NCBI GenBank assembly: GCA_049841135.1
Contig: JASGHK010000005.1
Coordinates: forward strand, 2,418,001-2,482,000
Direction of reading: 5' to 3'
DNA length: 64,000 nt
Source of the DNA: JACRCT01 sp049841135
Lineage (GTDB): Bacteria > Myxococcota > Myxococcia > Myxococcales > UBA5297
Shown piece by piece: positions 33,143 through 43,746 of the stretch. The position numbers and the translations under genes are program-made. Every line of letters starts with the position of its first letter. The stretch's first letter is position 1. The notes beneath the pieces were generated by a model that did not search any database, had not been told where the DNA came from, and saw only the letters and a list, made by a program, of their open reading frames with translations.

Positions 33143-35029
33143 ATGCCCTCGCTCCGCACTGCCTGCACCTACGACTGCCCCGACGCCTGCGCGCTCGTCC
33201 TCGTCGACGAGGGCGGAGTCCCCCGGCTCAAGGGCGACCCCGACCACCCGATCACCCGCGGCTTCACCTGCCTGCGGATGCGCACTCACCTCGCGCGGCT
33301 GAAGGCCCCCGACCGCGTGACGAGCCCGCTCGTGCGTGAGGCCGGCGGCTGGCGCAGCGTCTCCTGGGACGCCGCGCTCGACCTGGCGGCGGAGAAGCTC
33401 TCGGCGGCGCTGGACGACGAAGGCGCCGAGTCGGTGATGCTGCTGCAGTCCGGCGGCTCGCTCGGCATCTCCAAGGAGCTGGTCGGACACTTCTTCCGCA
33501 GCCTGGGGCCGGTGGTCACGCTGCGCGGCGGGGTCTGCGGCGAGGCAGGGGAGGAGGCGCAGCGGGCCGACTTCGGCGACTGCGCCGACCACGACTACTC
33601 GGACCTGGCCAGCAGCCGGGCGATCGTCCTGTGGGGCAAGAACCCGGTGGAGACCGGCCCGCACCTCGTGCCGTTCCTCGAGGAGGCGAAGGGGCGGGGC
33701 GTTCCGCGGGTGCTCATCGACGTGCGGCCCACGCCGTCCGAGAGGCTCGCCGACCGGGTCCTCCGCGTCGCTCCGGGCGGCGACGGGGCGCTGGCCATGG
33801 CGGTGCTGCGCCGGCTCCAGCAGGGCGGCGGGCGCACGGCGATCGACCTCGAGCGGGTGGAGAACGCCGAGCGCTTCCTGGCGATGCTGACGCGCCACGA
33901 CGTCGGGGGTTGGGCGCGGCTCGCGGGCGTCGCCCTCGCCGACGTGGAGCTGCTCGCCTCGCTCTACGGCGGGCAGAAGCCGGTCGCGACGTGGGTCGGC
34001 TGGGGCCTGCAGCGGCGCAAGAACGGCGGCGCGAACCTGCGCTGCATCGACGCGCTGGGGCTGTGCAGCGGCAACGTCGGCGTGGCCGGCGGCGGCGTCA
34101 ACTTCACCTCCTGGCGGCGGCGCGGGCTGGACTTGTCGATGCTCGCGCCCTCGACGGGCCGCACGGTCGCGGCGCCGACGCTGGCGAGGGACCTCGCGGC
34201 GCTGCGCGACCCGCCGGCGCGCTTCACCTACTTGTGCGCGGCCAACCCGGTCGCCTCGTTCGCGGACTCGACGGCGGTGGCCGCCGCGCTGCGCCGTCCG
34301 GGCGGGTTCGTGGTGGTGGCCGACGCGTTCGTCACCGACAGCGCGGAGTGCGCCGACCTGTTCCTGCCGGTGGCGCTGATGCTGGAAGAGGACGACGCCG
34401 TCGGCTCCTACGCGCACCACCACGTCGCGCGCTCGCACCGGGTGGTGGAGCCGCCCGAGGGCGTGCGCAGCGACGTGTGGATCTGCCGCGAGCTGTCCAA
34501 GCGGCTCGGCCTCGAGGAGGATCCGCTGCTCGCCGATCCCGCGCGGGCGCTGGAGCGCATGGTGGCGCCGTGGTTCGCCAGCGGCGGCGCGCGCAACCCT
34601 GGGCAGAGTCCGGTGCCGTTCGCCCAGCGGTTCCCCACGGTGTCCGGGAAGGCGCGGCTGGTGGAGACGGCGCCGGCGCCGGCGCTGCGCGACCCGGCGT
34701 GGCCGCTGCAGCTGCTGACGCCGTCGTGCCAGGCCTGGCAGACGAGCCAGCACGCGCTGGACGCGCAGCAGGGGCCGATGGAGTGCCGGGTCCACCCGGA
34801 GAGCGCGGCGGGGTTCGCCGAGGGAGCGAAGGCGCGGCTGGTGACGCAGCGCGGGGCGATGACGGTGGTCTTGAAGCTCGACCCGGCGATGCCCCGAGAC
34901 CTCCTGGTCGTGTTCCGCGGAGGGGCGCTGGCGAAGGGCAGGGCGGCGAACGCGGTGGTGCCGCAGCAGACGACGGACTACGGCGAGGGGACCGCGTTCT
35001 ACGACGTCGGGGCCAGGCTCGAGCGCTGA
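33143..35029 (+). CDS. Molybdopterin-dependent oxidoreductase (formate dehydrogenase-like)
   Basis: 628 residues, intact. An N-terminal [4Fe-4S] motif has Cys8, Cys12, Cys16 and Cys43. A Mo/W-bis-MGD domain follows (WGKNPVETGPHL, GWGLQRRKNGGANLRCIDAL) and a C-terminal molydopterin-dinucleotide-binding barrel (LQLLTPSCQAWQTSQHALD, cut). The residue in the metal-ligand region is Cys (LRGGVCGEAGEE). There is no Tat signal, so the enzyme is cytoplasmic. No iron-sulfur subunit, cytochrome or chaperone gene is adjacent, which suggests a single-subunit, BisC/YdeP-like or formate-dehydrogenase-like enzyme using a soluble partner. Confidence 0.88.
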   Translation: MPSLRTACTYDCPDACALVLVDEGGVPRLKGDPDHPITRGFTCLRMRTHLARLKAPDRVTSPLVREAGGWRSVSWDAALDLAAEKLSAALDDEGAESVMLLQSGGSLGISKELVGHFFRSLGPVVTLRGGVCGEAGEEAQRADFGDCADHDYSDLASSRAIVLWGKNPVETGPHLVPFLEEAKGRGVPRVLIDVRPTPSERLADRVLRVAPGGDGALAMAVLRRLQQGGGRTAIDLERVENAERFLAMLTRHDVGGWARLAGVALADVELLASLYGGQKPVATWVGWGLQRRKNGGANLRCIDALGLCSGNVGVAGGGVNFTSWRRRGLDLSMLAPSTGRTVAAPTLARDLAALRDPPARFTYLCAANPVASFADSTAVAAALRRPGGFVVVADAFVTDSAECADLFLPVALMLEEDDAVGSYAHHHVARSHRVVEPPEGVRSDVWICRELSKRLGLEEDPLLADPARALERMVAPWFASGGARNPGQSPVPFAQRFPTVSGKARLVETAPAPALRDPAWPLQLLTPSCQAWQTSQHALDAQQGPMECRVHPESAAGFAEGAKARLVTQRGAMTVVLKLDPAMPRDLLVVFRGGALAKGRAANAVVPQQTTDYGEGTAFYDVGARLER

Positions 35030-35136
35030 GACTTCCTGGTCGGTGGCGCGCTGCCGGTCGGGTAGCGCCGGGCCTCCGTGACCGGGACAACCCTGCAAGC
35101 CGTGCTTCCGAGCCGCGAAGCAGACGCAGGCTGGTG

Positions 35137-35940
35137 TCACAGTTCCAGGAGCAGTACGTCCAGCCGCAGCGCGAGCGCGGCGCCGAGCAAGACCAGCGGG
35201 ATGGCCGACACCGCGAGCGCGGCGGCCAGCCAATCGCAGCGCTGGAGCGACCGGCAGGCCAGCACCTTGAGGACGACGCACCAGAGCGGCAACAGGGAGC
35301 ACCCTGCGAGCGGCACGAAGCCGACGGCGAGCGGCGCCAGCGAATAGCCGGCGGCGCGGTACTGGTTGTGCAGGCTCGCGTCCTCACAGCCGAGGGCCCG
35401 GAGCAGGAGGTACTCGAGGGCCGGCAGCCCCAAGCCCCAGAGCGCGAAGCCCGTCGCCATCAGGAGCGCCAGCCCTCTGCTGGCAAGGGCGCCCTCGGGC
35501 ATGAGCGAGAAGAGCACGGCCGTCGAGAAGAAGGACGGGATCAGCGCGATGGCGCCGAAGACCAGCGGGCCGCCGGCGCCGGCTCCGGGCCGCGCGGCGG
35601 CGAAGGACGCGAGTGGGCGGAAGAGCAGGACGAACACCGTCCGCACGAAGGCGCCCAGCGGATTCCCGAACGCTGAGTCGTCCCACGGGAGGCCGCTCTC
35701 ACGCCTCTCGCGCCCGCAGGTGCGGCACAGGAGCCGGCCGTCTCCCGCCTCGATCAAGCAGGTCGGGCACGCGAAGACGCCGCAGCGCGAGCACGAAGCG
35801 GCGGCTCGCCGGTCCCGGTGGACCGCGCAGGCCGAGCCGCCTGCGTCGATGCTCCAGGGGACGATTCGCGCGCTGCCGCAGCGCGGGCACCTCGCCTCCC
35901 TGCGGTCGACTGGCTCGCCACAGGCGACGCACGGGATCAC
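35137..35940 (-). CDS. Zinc-ribbon / B-box-like membrane protein (Yip1-like)
   Basis: 267 residues from a GTG that overlaps the upstream stop by four bases (GTGA), so it is co-translated with the Sel1 gene. Residues 1-30 hold a two-Cys-pair zinc ribbon (CVACGEP..CPRCGS). Residues 35-75 hold a B-box-like cluster (CAVHRDRRAAASCSRCGVFA, CPTCL, CRTCG). The C-terminal ~170 residues carry five hydrophobic helices of Yip1-like character (FGAIALIPSFFSTAVLFSL, GYSLAPLAVGFVPLAG). The pattern, cytosolic zinc modules on a multi-pass membrane domain, is common in myxobacteria; its role is unknown. Confidence 0.75.
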   Translation of the reverse strand: MIPCVACGEPVDRREARCPRCGSARIVPWSIDAGGSACAVHRDRRAAASCSRCGVFACPTCLIEAGDGRLLCRTCGRERRESGLPWDDSAFGNPLGAFVRTVFVLLFRPLASFAAARPGAGAGGPLVFGAIALIPSFFSTAVLFSLMPEGALASRGLALLMATGFALWGLGLPALEYLLLRALGCEDASLHNQYRAAGYSLAPLAVGFVPLAGCSLLPLWCVVLKVLACRSLQRCDWLAAALAVSAIPLVLLGAALALRLDVLLLEL

Positions 35941-37932
35941 GGGGCGCTCCTCTTCGCGGCCTCGTCCGCGATGGCGCGCACCCGCTGGGTATGGACAATC
36001 TCCTCCACCACCGCCTCCTCGTCCCAGTCCTGCGAGAGCGAAGGCAATGGCCAGCTCCCCAGGCCCGGGAGCGTGCCCTCCAGGCTCCAGAGACCCTTGA
36101 ACCGCGTCCGCGTCTCGTCGGCCCTCCTCTGCAGCTCCTCGGATCCAGAGAGCTCGGCGCCGGTCCGCAGCATGTTCGCCGCCTGCGCGAGCTCGACGAG
36201 CCAGGTGCCGCCCTCGGCGAGCCTGTCTCCGAAGCGCCCCAGCAGCAGGCCCAGCCGTCGCCGCGTGGGCTCGTCCGCGGTCTTGGCGCGGGCGCGCGCC
36301 CGCTCGGGCAGGACCTCGTAGGGGGCTGCGAAGTGGACTCCCCACGTCCCCTGCCCGATGTCCGAGGCGTCCAGCTCGGCCTCCGCCTGCGCCGACTTGA
36401 ACAGGTCGTAGACCTCGCGGTGCGGTGGCTTGAAGGGCAAGTCGGCCATGGCTTCGAGCTCGAGGATCTCCGCGTCGGAGAGCGGAGCGTCCCTGGCTGC
36501 GGTCCCCAGCACCGCGAACGACCGGAAGAAGAGGCTGTCCGGTCTGGCGCGGGCGAGCTCGACCGCCAGCTCCCGCGCTCGCGGGGAGGCCTTCACCTTC
36601 TGGCGGGCGTCTGTCGACGGCGAGGCGAGCACCGCATAGGCGGCCAGGCGAAGCTCGACCCGCGTGGCGCGCGAGAAGGCCAGCGCCTCGTCCACCAGCT
36701 CGTCGGGCAGCTGGGACTCGCCCGATCTCGGCAGCAGGGCGGAGAGCGCACGGAGGAACCGCGCCTCGGACCCGTCGAGGGCGGAGTAGTCCACCGGCCT
36801 CCAGGTCCCGCACCGGCTCATGTCGTACTTGCCTGAGAAGGGCAGCCACTCGGTGCCGTCGAGCTTGGGCTTGCCGGCCGCTCCCCATGCGCCGACGACG
36901 GCATCCGTCATCGACCTCTCACCCGCGGCACGGCGCGCGACGAGGCCCTCGAGGACGGCCACGGTGGGCTTCGATCGCCCGGACGCGCGCAGGGTCTCGA
37001 GCCGGTGGCGCGCCGCCTCGAGGCGGCCTTCATCGACGTCGAGGCAGGCGCGCACGAACTCCGCCGCCGGCCGGCCGTCGGCCTCGCGCTCGAGCGAGGC
37101 CAGCCAATCGTCCAGCCCGGGTCTCTTGGGGATGCCTGAGGCGGCGATGGCCGCGCGGACGCGCACTCCGACCGGCAGCGCGTCTCGCTCGAACCGGACG
37201 CCGAGCTTCGGGTCGGCCACCGCATAGCCCAGCTCGTCGCAGGCAGGGGCGTCGCCGGCCTTGCAGGCCCGGAGGAGCAGCTCGAACGCCTTCTGGCCGT
37301 CGCGCGGCGTCGAGCGGCCGCAGGCGATGGCCTGGCCCGCCTCGCGGCATCCACTCGTCGGGTCGCGCTCGCAGGCCCGCTCGAACCCCTTCAGAGAGGC
37401 GACCGGATCGACCGGAACTCCCTCGGCGCCGTCGCGCAGGACCAGCGCCATCGAGTAGCAGCCGGGGCCGTAGGCGGACTCACAGAGACGGCGGTACCTG
37501 CCGAGGGCCTTGGGCGCGTCCTTCGCCACGCCCTGGCCCGTGCAGCTCCGCCAACGCGAGCAGATAGCAGCCGTAGAAGTCCTGGCCGGTGCAGGCCTTC
37601 TCGAACCGCACGGCTGCGCCGGGCAGGTCCGCGGGTCCATCGCCTCCATCGCGGAGGATCGCGCCCTCGAAGGCGCAGGCCCGCCACCGTTCGTGCTCGC
37701 ACGCCAGGTGCAGCAGCTCCCTCGCGCGATGCAGGTCCCTCGGGACGCCGGTGCCCCGCAGGTAGTGCAGGCCGAGCTCGAGGCAGGCGTCCCAGCCCTC
37801 GCGCGAGCACCGGAGCTCGAGCCGCTCGGTCTCGCTCGGAGCCCAGCCCCTCCGCGACCGAAGCAGGGCGAGCGCGCCCAGGACGATGAGGAGGACCAGG
37901 GTGAAGAGCAGCGCTCGTCGGTGGTCGCTCAT
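35937..37932 (-). CDS. Sel1-like repeat membrane protein (frame broken near 37545)
   Basis: About 665 residues. An N-terminal transmembrane helix (LLFTLVLLIVLGALALL), then Sel1/TPR-like repeats with paired cysteines (CLELGLHYLRGTGVPRD, GCYSMALVLRDGAEGVPVDP, CREAGQAI). The frame moves +1 at GCAGCTC (37542-37548); restoring GAGCTC gives ..LALAELTGQGVAKD, whose spacing matches the other repeats exactly. The C-terminal half is helical and family-less. Sel1 repeats bind partner proteins; the chain is probably periplasmic. Overlaps the zinc-ribbon membrane gene downstream. Start ATG 37932 follows GGGAGAGG. Confidence 0.75.
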
Positions 37933-38296
37933 CCCCTCTCCCGGCGCGGGCAGCGTGTCGGGCACGAGTATCCCGGAAGCGCGAGGCGGCCTACTGATTT
38001 CGCGCCGCTGGACAGCCCCGATCTCGGCATCGGCGCATCGGCAGCCCGTCGCCGCGTTGCCGTCCGCTTCGACACCGGCGGTGGGAGCGAGCGACTCCGG
38101 TCGCGGGCCTACAAGTTGAGCGCGTCGCGGACGGTCTCTGGCTCAGCGCTACCGACCGCCGCAGCGGCGACCGAGCGATCGTCGTCGACCTCGAGCGGCA
38201 GGTGCGTGCACGCCAGCCTGCAGGTGCGCCGGCCCACGAGGCGAAGGAAGGCGTCGCGCGTGCCGGAGGTTTGCAGATTGAGGTCACGCCCGAGCC
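37933..38296. other. Divergent intergenic region with an orphan reading frame
   Basis: 364 bases between the Sel1 gene and the PocR kinase. On the minus strand a frame ending at 38109 reads protein-like over ~55 codons (TRDAFLRLVGRRTCRLACTH, then LPLEVDDDRSVAAAAVG) with a GC-rich third position, but it has no start codon before it runs into the kinase gene antisense. It may be a remnant of an older gene. No tRNA or clear promoter boxes seen. Confidence 0.35.
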
Positions 38297-40150
38297 ATGG
38301 CTCAAAATTCCGGACCCGGAGAGGAGGCCATCTCGCTGCCGAGGCTGGCGCCTGACCGTGCCGCCGACGAGGCCCCGCGGCGGACCCGGTTCCACGAGTA
38401 CTTCGACCTGGAGGAGATCCAGGCGCTCCAGGACGGGTTCGCCGAGGCGACGGGCGTGGCGTCAATCATCACCGAGCCGGACGGCCGCCCCATCACCCGG
38501 CCCAGCAACTTCTGCAGGCTGTGCCGCGACATCATCCGGCAGACGGCCATCGGGTGCGCCAACTGCCACCACTCCGACGCCGTGCTCGGGCGCAAGCGCC
38601 CCCAGGGTCCCGTGGTCCAGCCCTGCCTGAGCGGCGGGCTCATGGACGGGGGCGCCAGCATCTGCGTCGGCGACGACCACATCGCGAACTGGCTGATTGG
38701 CCAGGTCCTCGACGAGTCGTTCGACGAGGAGCGGATGGTGGCGTACGCCACCGTGATCGGCGCCGACCCGGGCAAGTTCCGGGAGGCCCTGCGCGAGGTG
38801 ACGCGGATGTCGCGCGCCCAGTTCCGCAAGGTCGGCCAGCTGCTCTTCCTGGTCGCCCGGCAGATCTCCGCGCTCGCGCTCCAGAACGCGGTCAAGTCCC
38901 AGCACCTGGAGCAGCAGAGCCGCACCCAGGAGGCGCTGCGGCTGCGCGAGGCGCAGCTGCGGGCGGTCGTCGACAACATCGAGGACATCGTCTGGCTCAA
39001 GGACCGCAACTCCCGCTACGTGCTGGCCAACCGCGCTTTCTCGCGCCTGTGCGGGCGCGAGGCGCCGTCGGTGGTGGGGATGCTCGACCGCGAGCTCTTC
39101 GCCGCGGATCTGGCCGAGCGTTACCGGGCCGACGACCTCGAGGTCCTGCAGACCGGCGAGGCGCGCCGGCTCCAGGAGCAGGTCGAGCGCCTCGACGGCA
39201 CGCGCCTCTGGGTGGAGACCATCAAGACGCCCGTGGGCGCCGGCGCGGGCGGGCCGCCTCTCGGCACGGTCGGCATCGCCCGGGACATCAGCACGCAGGT
39301 CCAGGTGGCCCAGGACCGTGAACGGCTGCTGGCCCTGGAGCAGGCCGCCCGGCACCACGCCGAGGTCGCGGTGGCGGCCCGCGACGACTTCCTGAGGGTC
39401 GCCTCGCACGAGCTCAAGACCCCGCTGACCTCGCTGCTGCTCTCCATCCAATCGCTGCAGGGCCGCCTGAAGAGCTCCGACCTCAGCCCGGCGGCTCGCG
39501 AGCCCTTCGCGACGCCGCTGGAGCGCATCGAGCGCCAGAGCAAGAGGCTCGCCCTGCTGGTCAACGAGCTGCTGGACGTGTCGCGCATCTCCGGGTCACG
39601 GCTGAGCCTGCGACGCGAGTCGGTGGATCTCGCCGAAGTGGTCCGCGAGGTGGTGCAGCGGCTGCAGCCCGACTGCCAGCGGGCGGGCTCGACGATCGTC
39701 GTCCTCCCCCGGTCGGACGGGCCGCTCGAGGTGACCGGGACCCGCGGATGGTGGGACCGCAGCCGCCTGGAGCAGGTCATCGACAACCTCCTCTCCAACG
39801 CCATCAAGTACGGTCGCGGCCGTGCGATCGAGCTGGCCGTCGGCAGTGACGGCGGCACCGCGGTGGTGGAGGTTCGGGACCAGGGGATAGGCATCGCGCC
39901 GGCGGACCAGGAGCGGGTGTTCGCCCAGTTCACGCGCGCCGTCCCGGAGAGCCAGTGCGCCGGCCTGGGGCTGGGGTTGTGGATCGCCCGCGCCATCGTC
40001 GAAGCCCACGGGGGCCGGATCGAGCTGTCCAGCTCCGTCGGGGAGGGCTCCACCTTCACCGTCCTGCTGCCGCGGGGCCTCGGCGAGCCGCCGCAGCGCA
40101 GCGTCGCTCCGAACGAGGGGCTTGGGGACTCTCCGTGCCCGCAGCGCTGA
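38297..40150 (+). CDS. PocR-PAS sensor histidine kinase
   Basis: 617 residues, intact. Residues ~30-195 form a PocR ligand-sensing domain (DLEEIQALQDGFAEATGVAS; Cys pairs CRLCRD..CANC). A PAS domain follows (~210-325, VVDNIEDIVWLKDRNSRYVL), then HisKA with phospho-acceptor His371 (ASHELKTPLTSLL) and HATPase (NLLSNAIKYG, DQGIGI, GLGLGLW). No membrane helix. PocR domains in other bacteria bind small metabolites such as propanediol-type compounds; the ligand here is unknown. Its stop overlaps the next gene by 16 bases, so the pair forms a two-component system. Confidence 0.93.
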   Translation: MAQNSGPGEEAISLPRLAPDRAADEAPRRTRFHEYFDLEEIQALQDGFAEATGVASIITEPDGRPITRPSNFCRLCRDIIRQTAIGCANCHHSDAVLGRKRPQGPVVQPCLSGGLMDGGASICVGDDHIANWLIGQVLDESFDEERMVAYATVIGADPGKFREALREVTRMSRAQFRKVGQLLFLVARQISALALQNAVKSQHLEQQSRTQEALRLREAQLRAVVDNIEDIVWLKDRNSRYVLANRAFSRLCGREAPSVVGMLDRELFAADLAERYRADDLEVLQTGEARRLQEQVERLDGTRLWVETIKTPVGAGAGGPPLGTVGIARDISTQVQVAQDRERLLALEQAARHHAEVAVAARDDFLRVASHELKTPLTSLLLSIQSLQGRLKSSDLSPAAREPFATPLERIERQSKRLALLVNELLDVSRISGSRLSLRRESVDLAEVVREVVQRLQPDCQRAGSTIVVLPRSDGPLEVTGTRGWWDRSRLEQVIDNLLSNAIKYGRGRAIELAVGSDGGTAVVEVRDQGIGIAPADQERVFAQFTRAVPESQCAGLGLGLWIARAIVEAHGGRIELSSSVGEGSTFTVLLPRGLGEPPQRSVAPNEGLGDSPCPQR

Positions 40151-40486
40151 TCATGGTGGTCGACGACGACGACGACATCCGCTCCGCGCTCGTCGAGCTG
40201 CTGGACGCGGAAGGCTACGAGGTCCTGACGGCCACCAACGGCAGCGAGGCGCTGGCGCTGCTGGAGCGCGGGGCTCGACCGGGCGTCATCCTGCTCGACC
40301 TGATGATGCCGGTGATGAACGGCTGGCAGTTCCTCGAGGCGACCCGCCAACGCCCGGACCTGGCGACGATTCCGGTCATCGTCATCAGCGCAGCCTCGTC
40401 GAAGGTGCCCGCCGTCCGCTGCACGCTGCGCAAGCCCTTCGAGGCTCACGGACCTCCTCGCCGAGGTGGAGCGCGCCTGCGGGTGA
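40135..40486 (+). CDS. Single-domain response regulator (frame broken near 40444)
   Basis: About 116 residues from GTG 40135, overlapping the kinase gene by 16 bases. Receiver signatures: acidic cluster at residues 10-14, phospho-acceptor Asp55 (VILLDLMMP), Ser in VISAAS, Lys in LRKPFE. The frame leaves at GAGGCTC (40441-40447); restoring GAGCTC gives the canonical receiver end KPFELTDLLAEVERACG then stop. No output domain, so it must act by protein contact or phosphotransfer. Likely cognate of the PocR kinase. Confidence 0.85.
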
Positions 40487-40504
40487 GGAGCGCCGGCGGC
40501 TGCC

Positions 40505-42707
40505 TTACCTCCTCGTCCGCTTGGGTTGCTGGTAGGTCTGGAACGAGCTCGGCATCGCCACCACCAGCCTCTGCTCGGGCTCGGCGGTCACCTGCACCGA
40601 CTGCCGCGCCAGCTGCACCGAATGGTCGTCGACGACCTTGAGCAGCAACAGGGTGCACGGCCCCGGCGTCAGGTGGCTGAACACGGCGTCGCTCCCGTTG
40701 CGCTCCCCGGCCATCGCCAGCCCGAAGGTCTGCTCCAGGTCCTCGGTCTTCGCCGACGCCGGCAACGCCAGGTCCCCCGGGGCGATCGCCGCCTCCAGCC
40801 CTTCCGGCAGCGCGACGACCAGGCGAACGCCGCCGGTGGCCTCCTTGAAGTCGAGCGTCACCTCCCCCGAGTCCGGCACCTCGACGACCTGCGGACCGCT
40901 GGTCTGCGCGGCTGTCGCCGTGGAAGGCGGTCACCCGGTACGAGCCGCTCTCCAGCCCGCGGATCACGAACTCGCCGGAGGCATCGGTGCCCTCGAAGAG
41001 CTTGAGGCTCCCCGGTCTGCGCAGCCGCGGGTCCTCGCCGGGCTCGTGCTCTGGCAAGGCGGTCACCCGCGCCGCGGCCACGGGGCGGTCCTCGTCGTCG
41101 AGCACGATGCCGCTCAGCTCGATGCCGCCCGGGAGCGCCACGCGCAGGTTCCTGGCCGGGGCGGTCACCTCCAACTTCCGGTCGGCGTGGGAGGGGTGCG
41201 AGACGTTGAGCTCGAAGCGGCCCGCGCGAGTCTGGTCGACCGAGAAGGTGCCGTCGCGCTTGGTGGTGGCGTTGCCCCACAGTCCGCGCATCACGAGCGG
41301 CGGGTCGTCGTCCCGAGGTTGCAGGGTGCTCGCGTGCCGCACCTGGATCTGCGCGTCCTCCAGCGGCTGGCCGGCTTCGTCGACCACGACGCCCTCGATG
41401 GGGCTGGCGTCCTCCAGCGTGAAGTCGGCGGTGGCCGTGGCGCCCTCGGCGATCTCCACCTCGCGCGGGTCGGTTTCGAGGAAGTGGTCGGCCTCGACTT
41501 GCACGCGGTACTTCCCAGGGGGGAGCGCGGCGATGCGGTAGCGGCCGTCGGGGCCGGCACGCTGCTGGGCGCGAGCGGTGCGCGAGCCGACCTGCACCTG
41601 CGCGTCGGCGACGGGCCGGCCGGAGGCGCTGCGCACCGAGCCGACGAGCTCGCCGCCGGGGCCCAGGCGCAGAGAGACGTCGAGGATGTCCTTGCCGGCC
41701 TCGAGCACGACGCTCTCGCGCGCCTGCGCGGTGCCGTCGCTGGCGACGAGCCCGGAGCGCCCAGGGCGCAGGCCGGGGAAGACGAACGCTCCGCCGTTGC
41801 CCGCGGCGACCTCGGTGCGCCGGTGTCCGCTCTCGAGCGTCACCGAGACGCCGGGCACGGGCTCCTCCTCGCGCAGGACCTTGCCGCCCAGCCGGCGGGG
41901 CGCCGAGAGCACCAGCTTGCGCAGGTGCGAGCTGTTGCTGGCGCTGCGGGTGGCGGCCGGCAGCAGCCCGGGGGCGCTGGCCACGACGGTGAGCTCGCGG
42001 CGCGGCACCGGCCCGAGGGTGAAGGTGCCGTCGGAGCCGGAGACGGTGTCGAAGAAGCGGGTGCTCGCCGCGAAGATGGCGGTGACCGAAGCGCCGGCGA
42101 CGGGGCGGTCGTGGTCGGTCACCGTGCGCCCGCGCAGGACTATCCCGGCGCCGGCCTTGACGTCGGCGCTCTCGGCACCGGCGCGCACGCCGCGCTCGAG
42201 GCCGACGAGCTCGCCCGGCTTCTCCACCCACAGCGTGAAGGCGCCCTCCTCCAGGCCTTCCAGCGAGTAGGTGCCGTCGGCGGCGCTCGTGGCCCGCGCC
42301 AGCGGCGGGGACTCGCCGCGCCGGGTCGCCGCCAGCTCGACGAGCTGCGCGGCGGACTCGGGGCAGGCGAGGTCGAGCAGCTTCGAGCCGCAGCGCAGAT
42401 CGCAGCGGCTCTCGACCTCGGAGAGGTCCTCCTCGCCGCCGTCGGCCGTGGCGACGACGACCGCGCCGGCGACGGGACCCTTGGGGCCCAGGACCCGGCC
42501 GCGGATGGAGAGCGCGCCCTTGGCCGCGGGCAGCTCGGCGGTGAGCAACGCGCTGCTCTGGCGCGCGGGCGCCGCAGCCGGCGCCGGCTCCGGAGCTGGC
42601 GCGGGCGACGAGGCGGTCGGGGCGGAGGCGCCAGGGCCCAGCAGGTACCACGAGACCAGCGCCACCGCGCCCAGCGCGAGGCCTCCGACGAAGATCCGGG
42701 TGCGCAT
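40505..42707 (-). CDS. Exported protein with six carboxypeptidase-regulatory-like repeats (frame broken near 40908)
   Basis: About 734 residues. A signal anchor (RIFVGGLALGAVALVSWYLL) is followed by an Ala/Pro linker. Six repeats of the carboxypeptidase regulatory-like (prealbumin-like) fold each begin G.V....GxPV(A/P)(G/D)AxVx: ISIRGRVLGPKGPVAGAVVV, IVLRGRTVTDHDRPVAGASV, RLGGKVLREEEPVPGVSV, GELVGSVRSASGRPVADAQV, IEGVVVDEAGQPLEDAQIQV and IELSGIVLDDEDRPVAAARV. The frame moves +1 near 40906-40911. Such repeat proteins are surface adhesins or scaffolds. The start at 42707 has GAGAGGAC upstream. Confidence 0.8.
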
Positions 42708-42876
42708 GCGGTCCTCTCGAGGTGTGTCCGAAGCCAGCACTGTAGGACAGCCGCGCGAGGGGCGCAGTTCTGCGACAGCGTGGGCCGCGCATTCCGTGGC
42801 GCACCGCCGATGCCGGAGCCCAGAAGAAGGTCGTCCCGGCGCGGAGGCCCCAGCTCTTTCAGGGCCGGATGGGGCC

Positions 42877-43611
42877 TCAGGGCTTTCGGGCGAGGACCAT
42901 CAAGTCTGCGTGCTGGTAGCTGAGCCAGCCGTAGGGACTCGTCCACACCTGCGAGAGCCGCGCAGTGCCGAGCAGCGCCTGGACCGAAGGCATGGCGAAG
43001 TGGCGCACCGGGAGCGTGCCGGCGCGGGGTGCCTCGGCGGCGGTGTCGTACTCCTCGCGCTCGACGGGGTGGCTCTCGGCGACCCCCAGCTCCGAGATGC
43101 GGAAGTCGTCATACGGCTCGTTGGTGTAGGGCACGGCGAACAGGAGGTAGGCGCCGGGCGCGAGCCAGCCGGTGAGCCGGGAGAGGACCTTCTCGGCGGC
43201 GGGGCAGGAGAGGTGGCCCAGCACCTGGAGGCACTGGATGAAGGCGAGCTGGCCGGCGAGCTCGGGCAGGTCCTGGTCGCCGGAGATCTCCAGCGGGAAG
43301 GTGGGGACGGACGGGCAGCGCCGGCGGGCGTCCTCGATCCGCCGGGCGTCGGCGTCGAGCCCGAAGGGATGCTCGAAGCGCCGGGCGAGGTCGGCGAGGT
43401 AGTAGCCGTCGCCGCAGCCGGCATCCAGGGCCACGCCGCCGATGGGCCGTGTCGGTCCGAAGGCGCGGTCGAGCCCCTCGGCCCACAGCCGGTGCTCCGC
43501 CTCCCGCTTGGTCGGCGGCAGCTTGGCCTCGATCGCCGCCGCGGCGTCCGGGTAGCGGTAGGCGCTGGCCGGGCGGTGCGAGAGCTGCGTGAGCAGTGCG
43601 GCGAAGTCCAT
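42877..43611 (-). CDS. SAM-dependent methyltransferase (class I)
   Basis: 244 residues, intact. Motif I is VALDAGCGDGYYLADLA, with an acidic residue after strand 2 (FGLDADARRI) and a motif-IV-like region (LAFIQCLQVLGHL). Family-wide role: methyl transfer from S-adenosylmethionine. The acceptor cannot be assigned; the layout resembles small-molecule or lipid methyltransferases. Soluble. It lies downstream of nothing on its strand, 170 bases before the start of the carboxypeptidase-regulatory-like gene. Confidence 0.85.
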   Translation of the reverse strand: MDFAALLTQLSHRPASAYRYPDAAAAIEAKLPPTKREAEHRLWAEGLDRAFGPTRPIGGVALDAGCGDGYYLADLARRFEHPFGLDADARRIEDARRRCPSVPTFPLEISGDQDLPELAGQLAFIQCLQVLGHLSCPAAEKVLSRLTGWLAPGAYLLFAVPYTNEPYDDFRISELGVAESHPVEREEYDTAAEAPRAGTLPVRHFAMPSVQALLGTARLSQVWTSPYGWLSYQHADLMVLARKP

Positions 43612-43746
43612 GGGCGGACCGAGGATAGCCCGATTCGGCGTGACGGGCGGCGCGCCGGCTGCGACAACGGTGCTCGGCCGGCCTTCCTCCCTTCTCCAAC
43701 CTCCATCTTCCAACCCGAGCTCCATCCGGGCGGCAGGAGACCTTCC

